A DNA stretch of 64,000 nt from contig OY754475.1 in NCBI GenBank assembly GCA_963575645.1, positions 930,001 to 994,000 on the forward strand, read 5' to 3'. Below the pieces are notes generated by a model. The model saw nothing but the letters and a program-made list of their open reading frames with translations, ran no database searches and was not told where the DNA came from. Source of the DNA: Xanthostigma xanthostigma (taxonomy: Eukaryota; Arthropoda; Insecta; Raphidioptera; Raphidiidae). Every line of letters starts with the position of its first letter. Within the stretch, counting starts at the first letter, position 1. A program made the translations under genes and the position numbers. Positions 25,201 through 34,200 of the stretch are shown piece after piece.

Positions 25201-28200
25201 AGGTCCAGAGCCGACCGTCGCATTTTCTACGTACCGGAAACACAGAAAAAGTCTATACGTTGGTTAGGATCGAGCAAACATAGAATGCCACAATTATTAT
25301 TGAAGGAGATTTATTTGGTTGAGGAACAATAGAAATAAGTTTTACCAAAGTATCGCTTGTGTCCAACGTTTCGAAAATTATATTTTCATCCTCAGAGCCT
25401 ATGAACATGTATAGTATTTAATTACATTAATATTATATGATTTACAAATCAGATAAGCCAAACATAGGCCCTGAAGATGAAAATCTAATTTTTGAAACGT
25501 AGGCCACAAGCGATACACTGGTAAAGCTTATTTTCAATTGTTCCTCAACCAAATAAATCTCCTTCAATACATATTTTGAAACAAAACTTCTACTAACAAT
25601 TATTATTACTCGCTTTGTTGAAAATTGAAAAATTAGGGCTTCCAAGACGTTGCGGCAAGGATGAACTCTGACGCGCCACGACGACATGAAAGTACCCGTT
25701 GAGATCGACATTTTGACGTCAGTATAGATGACATAAAACAATCCCAAAAAATGACCGGAAGTTACGTCAATATCCGATGATCCGGCATAGGATAACTGAC
25801 GTTGGGTTCTCCGTCTATAAGTGAATTGAAATTTCTTGGAAACTGTTTCGATACCACAATTTCGATTAAAACGAATGTCATTATACAATTTCTAGCTGAC
25901 CTTTTCACCGTCCGTGCATGGAATTTTATCGGCAAGGAGATCTGTCATCTAAATTAAAACACTAAAATAAATCGTATTTTGATTGTTTACTATAATATAA
26001 CACCGCGCGCCATTTATTAGATTAATATCGTGGCCGTGTACGGTGAGGTCTCCAATTTATAATATCAATAGTCCGCGGTTCGAAACGACATCGGACTGAC
26101 AACCTTTGGCAAACAAACAAACTGCACGGATCCGGGTTCGGAAAGTTCTTCTGAATTGCCAAAAAAAAAGTCCAATTGCAATTTCCGGCTCTTTCTCCTC
26201 GCACGCTTTTGAAGACGTTTTTTGGGCAATAGCTCTAAAAACTCGACGCGAGGTTGTTTTTAATTCTAATTATTAGTAGTGTTTTTATAGCGGTCATTAT
26301 AATTTATTAATAACGCCGCGCCTTGCTCTGAAATTTATTTAATTACATTATATTCATAATTGTTGTGTTAGTCGTCGCACTTAACCTTGGACACGACGCA
26401 CACGCACTCCGATGAACCGTTCTCAATGACATTTAATTAGTCGACTACGCACTTTTACGACGCCGAAAATGACGATCAGAAAAAAAAGAAGTTCTTAATA
26501 CCTATATACACTTAATTTTGACATTGATCTATCATTAGACGCATTAATATCAGATTATTTTTTTTTTAAAATTCATTTGAGGTCGCCAACTTTCAGGGTT
26601 ACCTGGGCCTAGTACCGTATCATACTTTCAATATGTTATTAACTTATTAGATTAGACCGGCTCTTAAAAATTGGTAAAGCCCAAGATGGATAACTGTCGC
26701 TTCTGTAAAGAAGTAAAAGAAACTGCTGAATGTGAAGCAGTGCTTTCCAAAAGGCTGCTGTATCTTAACAGGTCTTTTCCAAAGCCTGAGGACATATGGA
26801 TAGCATCCCCCAGTAAGGTAATAAGGTTCATAAAAAGCATTCTACCAGACTGTGAATAATACTATTTAGGGGATGCACAAAAGATCTTTAAGGTCGCACT
26901 GTTTGTGAGATATAAAGTGTCTTATCACCCCAAATAAATCTTATCTAATCTAGATTAGACCGGCGTATAACACAATGAGTGCATCTGACAATCGCTGGTC
27001 TTCTATGTGAATCCCTTCATAATTTAACCCCAGTCCGGAAAACGATTTCCGATACACTTTAGTACCTTGCTGGGGGTTGCTCCCCACACTTCATCAGGTT
27101 CATATATTGCATTCTTTTGGAAAGACACTGATTGCCCAAGGGCAAAGGAGTTTCTTTTGCTTCTTACTCACCTTTGAAATGTGGATGCCTTATAGAGGAC
27201 AAGATTTTTTAATTATTTCTCTTATTTGTCAGTAATAAATATGCCATTTTAAATGTAAATTGTTGAAAAACAACAGCGCATCAGGGTTAAAAAACACGTA
27301 AACAAACGTGCATCGCTATATCGCATTTTTATAACATTCCAAACATTAAAACAGCTATAGTCGTTCGACTATTTCCTATAAATTCAAATCCGTTTTTTTT
27401 AATTGTATTAGAATTAATTAAATGTTGTAATGCGTCTGAATGATGCTTCACTTCCCAGCAAAGGTCGTTAGCATAGTAAAAATTAATAATGCATAATCAA
27501 TAAAAAAATAAATTCCAATAACTAGGAAACTGGTATATTTCAAAAAGTCGTCAATGAATATCGTGTCGCCGGAGATACGGCGGCTCAGTGATTTAAGAGC
27601 TATGGAATGCGTTGAAAGATCGAAACCGAAATCAATAATATGCTAATTGAGTTGTGTAATAAGCCGGCGGTTCTCAAACTTTTAGCGCGTGTCGAAAACA
27701 TCCGTTTTTGGTACGCGTTTTTTTTCTTCTAGTCACGAAAAAATTTTGTACCTATTTCTCCGTGCTTTTTCATTAAATTTAGGCTACTTATACTTCTTTA
27801 CAGTAAGGGGGTCTAATTTGGAGATCGACCAATATATTTTACGATCTATTACAAGCCCCCAAGTATCACGTTCTAATCCGAGAGCTGGCAAAAACCTTAA
27901 ATGGATTTTCAGTTTTATGAATTTCAAATATAAATCGGTACTGGCCCGGGTAACCCGAGTTGTTGGTGGCTTTAAAAAATGGAAAGGAATTCGAAACGAA
28001 TAATTTACTTTACTGACAATTATTAAAATTCTAATTATCTGAAGATTGACTCTATTCAATGAATAGAGTAACTGTGATCCATTGAAGTTAATGATGAGTA
28101 TTTGGAAAGAATACGATCCTTATGCCACGGAATTCTTTCCAAATACTCATCATTCTAATTATCATCATTAAAATTATAATTTGACATGAGGATCGTTAAA

Positions 28201-31200
28201 GCCGGTACACTAATATTTTCTGAACACTGCGGTGGGTTATTTTGGTAATTTCTCCTGAAGGTCGCGCGTTCGAGACCTCGAATAATATACGTTTTTATTC
28301 ATTTTTTCTATTTACATTTCCTGTTTCGCACCCAATAAACAAAATGCTTGTTTTGGTTGACAGAAATACTTAGCCAATGCGACGTGCAAACATTCCTTTA
28401 TTATCTGTATTTTGTTGGGGAACGCGGACCTAGTCTTTTAATCAACTTTGGAGGTCGCCGTAAACGTCCCAAACACGTTTGCATAGTAGAATGAAATTAA
28501 TAGCCGTTTCGAAAATGATTTGATTAAGCAAAACGACCCAACGTTGATTTTTTTTCTCGAAAATTCGAGTTAAGGCTAGACGTCAAGACTCAAGGGTAAA
28601 TGATACTTTTTTCAATAATAAAAAAATCAGCAAACCAGTCACGAATGAGAATCCCGTCTTTTTTTTAAAAAAATCACAAAGCAATCTCTTAAAACCTTTA
28701 GAAATACTATTCGATGCAAAAAAAGACAGTCTAAAAAAATTTGACGGAAGAAAAAAACGTAGGTAGGTAATTGAATTTTTACACAAAACAAACTATAGCT
28801 GGATATCGTTTAAAAGTTAATGACTTTTTTTGCCGCAGAAGCCTTCACTAATTATAAGAATTCAATTACGTAATAGTTAGTAGTCATCTTTTGTTTTAAA
28901 CCGATAGCTCCTCGAGTATCATTTCAAAACAATAGACATATTATTTAATTCTAATTATTTAAAAGGCCTCGGCCAAACAAAAATGTATCCATAAAAAAAG
29001 TGCGGAATAATTCTTTTTTTTTCTTTTAAATAGTTAACTAAAATTGCAGGAATTAATAACTGATTACTTATATAAATGATGAGTCGTTTTTTTAATAGGT
29101 GACCTTAAAAATTATCGTATAAGGAACCAGTAAAAAACGTTCTGTTCTAAAATAAATTGTAATTAAACGATCGAGTTATCTGAAATACTCACGTTATAAA
29201 AAAAAACTAACATTGAAACATTTGAAATTTGAATGCTATTGCCAATAGGAGCGCCGCGATAGTTGCCCCAGGCGATAAGAGACTGAGATTATGTATCATT
29301 TTTTATCGTTCAATCAATCTAACTTTACATTGCAAAATCAAAATCACTGCAGTCGTGTTTGCATAACGCTAGCACAGACAAACAAAGCACGTTTTTTATA
29401 CATTGATATCTGATTTTTTTCGACATCAACCAAAATAAAGACACTACACACTGCAGAAATATGACTGGAATAACTGAAAAAAACAACAACAATAATAATG
29501 GGATCGAATCTACTGTTCTTCCTTGCCGCCAGCTTAGCTTAACGTTCTACAGCCGCTTTTTATAGGTACACTAGCGGTCCCGCCCGGTTTCACCCGGGTG
29601 CAAAAGAATGAATGGGGAAGGAAGGGACATGAGTACACACATTCATCTTAGTTTACCGAGATGAATGCTGTGTCCAAACTGCATGATGATCGGAGTTATC
29701 GTTCAAAAGTTTCTGTCGATAAAGAGCAGTATTTAAACTTTTTTTAACTAACAATTTTTTTTAAATGAATTAAATAAAATTAAAATAAATTTAAATGTAA
29801 ACCTTAGAAGAAAGCAATGTAAAAAATAAAAAAAAAAATATATATATTCATCCAACGTGGGGCTCGAACCCACAACCCTGATATTGACAGTCGCATGCGC
29901 TACCGATTGATCTACAAGAGGTTGTGTTCTTTCATCACTAATATGAGTATATCTAGTTAGTGCATTTCACATGAATAGAAGCTTATTTTTGAGATACTTT
30001 TTGCAACATTTTTCATTAAAGCTCCGCTCCTAATGGTCGTAGCGTAATATTATATAGCCTATAGCCTTCCTCGGTAAATGGGCTATCCAATAAAAAAAAA
30101 TTTATTCAATTTGAACCAGTAGTTCCTGAGATTAGCGCGTTCAAACAAACAAACTCTTCAGCTTTATATATTAGTATAGATTTGAATCTCAAGAAGTCAA
30201 AAAATATTGCGTCACTTCAATTACAATCAGACCAGAAGCCCGTGGACACAGGTGACGAATAACAAAACACAAACAGAAACAAAAGTGAGCGTTCGATTAT
30301 TATAAAACAGACGCGAAGGTCGACCGACTCCTTTTATTATAACATAGATTTTTTGTTGACGTTTTTTTAGCACGCTTTTTAACGAAACTGTAACATTATT
30401 ATCAGAGCAAATCTGCAACACAAACAACAAATATCTACGAATAGAGAGGTACGGTCAGGAAACGCGGCGAATTAAAAACCTCTCTCGACAGGTTTGAAAG
30501 GGTAACTGGATATCAGATTCGAACCTAACCTACTTGGCATTTACGTTCAGTATACGGGATAAAAATGCGAACATTTTTCTCATATAACTTTTATTCTATA
30601 TCGAGCATATAGGAATAAAATCGCAATCGAACCATTAGAGTGCAAAGATATATTTCTGTCTTTTTTTGAAGCCGTAAGCATTGGCGTATCCAGAGGGGCA
30701 CGGGGGACTCGGCTTAAGAAATTTCTAATTTGCCCTCTCCTGGACCCAAAGCTGGGTACGCCCATGTTACCGTCATAGAAAAAGTATACAAGTACATCAA
30801 CCAATCAGGGAATTACATCGAAGAAAGAGACGCAGATATATTTTCGATACGCTTTGTTGCGTTCACTCATCGCACATTGCGTACATAGACAATGATTCAT
30901 ATAGTCAATTAATAGATACATGATTTTTCTGCTTTATCGAATATTCATATTATAGATGGATAGATATTTATTTATTTGCATTTCCAAAATAAACGGGTGC
31001 AATAGCATTCACTAAAATAAATGTTTATTAAAAAGTAAAATTCTAATCGTCGGTTAAAGACGCATAAGTCGTCAAAACATCGAGAAACAAATGAAATTTT
31101 GTCAACGCTTTGACAAATGTCGAATTTTGCTTGCAGAGATGCAGTGCAGCGCAGTCAGAGGGCATGATGACGAAGAACAACGTTCACCGTACCGAAGCCG

Positions 31201-34200
31201 GCGCAATGACGACGTGGCACATTCCAAGGCCGTCGTTAATAAGTAGTTCGGACGTTTCCGTCAGGGACGAATGCAACGACCTCAGTGCTGCGTCAACGCA
31301 CAGCTCAAATAACAGTACCCAAGTGAGTGTGAAAAAAAAATTTAACAATTGAACTTGTTTTTGAAGTGAAAACTTCTTTAGCGGCGCTGTACACTTTTTT
31401 TGTAATGGGTAAAAAATGTTAAACTCGCGTCAGGAAAAAAAAGAACTGGGTGAGACTCTCCAAGTGATAGTAATTGCCAGATACTTTTTATACAACGTTA
31501 GACATCTAGCGTTGAAATATCGTACATAAAAATGCAATTTATGATACAAACCATTTTATTTACAAAACTTCTTTAGCGGCGTTATACACTTTTTTTGTAA
31601 GTGGGTAAAAAATGTTAAACTCGCGTCAGGTTAGTAAGAACTGGGTGAGACTCTCTAAGTGATAGTAATTGCCAGATATTATTTATACAACGTTAGACAT
31701 CTAGCGTTGAAATATCGTACACAAAAATACAATCTATGATTCAAACCATTTTATTTACAAGTGTTGTCAATAAATGAACAATGCTTCTAAATGCAAAAAA
31801 TTAAGACGTTAATATTCAAGTTTTCACTTTTGCCGGCACTCCCGGAGTGCAACCCGTCTTTTTTTTACTACTCAAAATCAGACAGATCGAAATTCTTGAA
31901 AGGTCTTTCCGGCTTAGATATTAACTTAAAAAATCCGCAAGAAAACGAATTTGTTTTTTTTTTGTTTTTCAGAGTGTAAGATCTGGATCTCTACTGCTGA
32001 CGGCAGCCAACTTAGCAAAAATAAACAAAGAAAATAACAAAAGCAGTCAACACGTAGTCAATTTACAATATTACTTAGACCGGCAACAAATCGTCGACGA
32101 CGTCGACGGCGGCGGCGCGGCGACGGCGACGCCGACGGAGAAACGCGACGTGCACGGTCTGCGGCCGCCGCAGACGGACGACGCCGCGTCGATAGCGAGT
32201 TCGACGCATTTCACGGTGGTGAACGGGGCGAGGCACAGGGTCTGCAAGAAGCGCAGTTGCTGCCACAAACACAAACTGACCGCTCTCGTGGTCACCATGT
32301 CGACGCTCTTCATGTTAGGAATTATCGTCGCTGTTTATTTATTCGAAAGTGAGTGACGCATTCCGTTCTTTCTATACAGGGTGTCCCATTAAGAATGGGA
32401 CATAGAACAACCGCAGATTCTCCAATTCAAAATAAAACGATTAAGCGAAATATGCTTAGATAAAATGTTACTCGTTTCCGAAATACGGGGTGTTGAAGTT
32501 GAAAACTGAAAAATTATTAATGTCCATAATTTTTTTAATACACCGTATAATTTTACTCAAATCAGCACACTTGTTAAATATCATAAAATGCACCTAACAA
32601 TAAAAAAATTAGTTCAGTACGCTCTACCAGTGGCGTACGGCAGGAGTAAGTAATGCTTGTACCCCTTCTAAATGTTACGCCGCTGTCTAAATTTTAATTT
32701 TGACTATAATTTTAGTTTTTTTGATATTTTCTAAGTCAATAACGTACACTTGTTAGTTTGTTGTAAAGTCATTGGTTTTCGAGATATTCGCAGTTAAAGA
32801 TAGATAGACATGTACTTTTTATTTGTATTATTATTAATAATATTCATTTTTACAATTTTGTCTTAAAAAAACTGATCTCGAAAACCAATGACTATACAAC
32901 AAAATCTTGATAAAAACTATCGCCGCCATCAAAATCGGTTCAGTCGTTTTTTGAATGACGTCGGTACAAATAAATAAACAAAATGTTGCACCTACGCATT
33001 TTATAAATTGAAAAGCACGAACTAAACGAAAATTAAACAGATTTCGCGTCAATTTTACGTATCAGATGGTTTAATGAATTTATTTTATTTTCAGTGAGAG
33101 CAATGCATATAAGAAGTTCACTGAGCTCGTGAAGAAATGAACAGAAACTTCCGACATCGATCAGAACGACGCGAAGGAAGGTGCCGCTGAAGACGTAAAT
33201 GAATTGCGCTTTCGACCCGGGGGAACGACACACTTATCCGGAAACGTTCCAGAGATTTAAAAGAAAATTTAAATGATAATAAATCGATCACAACTGAGAA
33301 TAAACAAAAGACTGTGAAACAACGGAGTCGCCTCGACTTATTATCGTGGCAAAACCATCGAGTTTTAGTACTGGACGCTTGCGTTATAAGAAATTTTGAC
33401 ATGCATGACGTCAGGTTCGACGCAGGCGCTTTAAAGGAAGACTCCGTGCTTCATTATCTTTTTAGTCAAAGCAGCGTTTCTAATGCAATAACGCCTCGGG
33501 TCAAAATGCGAATTATTTTACAAGCGTGGTGTGTTTGTGATTCTAGTTAATTTTTAGCAATAAATTGTTGTAATTTATGAACAGTTAATTTATACTTTTA
33601 AACAATGTTAATTATATTTTTACATTACTTCAAATTTTACGGTTAAATATAGGTAATTCACAACTAATCTCGGAAAAACTTTCAAAATGTAGAAAAAATC
33701 CGCAAGACAAGCAATAAAAAAATACTATGTACTGTGATATTGTAAAGAAAAAATAAAACAATCGTAAAGAAATAATCTTCAATCATATACTTTTTTTCCC
33801 CGAGGTTCGACAATAATTTCGCTGGTTGTCTCGACGCTGTACCCGATAATTCGATGAAAGGCAAGGAAAAAATCACAACGGGCCGAATTCCAACAACGAA
33901 AACATTTACATAGCGATAGTCGAACAACAAAAATATTTATAAAAGAGAATTTTTTATTTCACTAACCTCTATGTCTTGCAAAGTCTGCGTCCACTTGTAG
34001 TTGGGTAAATCGGCACCGTTGCCGATGTTTGGTTTCAGCTTTCCTTTCTCCTTCTCGTCTTCTTCATCGTCGACGATGTCCGGTTCGGTCGATTTGCTTT
34101 CCGGAGCAGATCTGCAAGTCGAAAAAAACAACGATTAAAAACTTGCGCCGATATCAACCGATTGCAAGTTGAATAAAGCGTCTCAAATCTAAAGAAAAAA

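Noticed and set aside
25442-25888. 148-codon minus-strand frame
   Set aside because: It runs through the foldback repeat and shows no recognisable domain; its length is explained by repeat sequence plus chance.
32071-32313. Long minus-strand open frames, Arg/Ala-rich
   Set aside because: They are antisense reflections of the GC-rich plus-strand exon at 31973-32348, which has proper splice sites.
33314-33550. 78-codon plus-strand frame after the nested gene
   Set aside because: No splice context or domain; probably 3' UTR of the nested gene.
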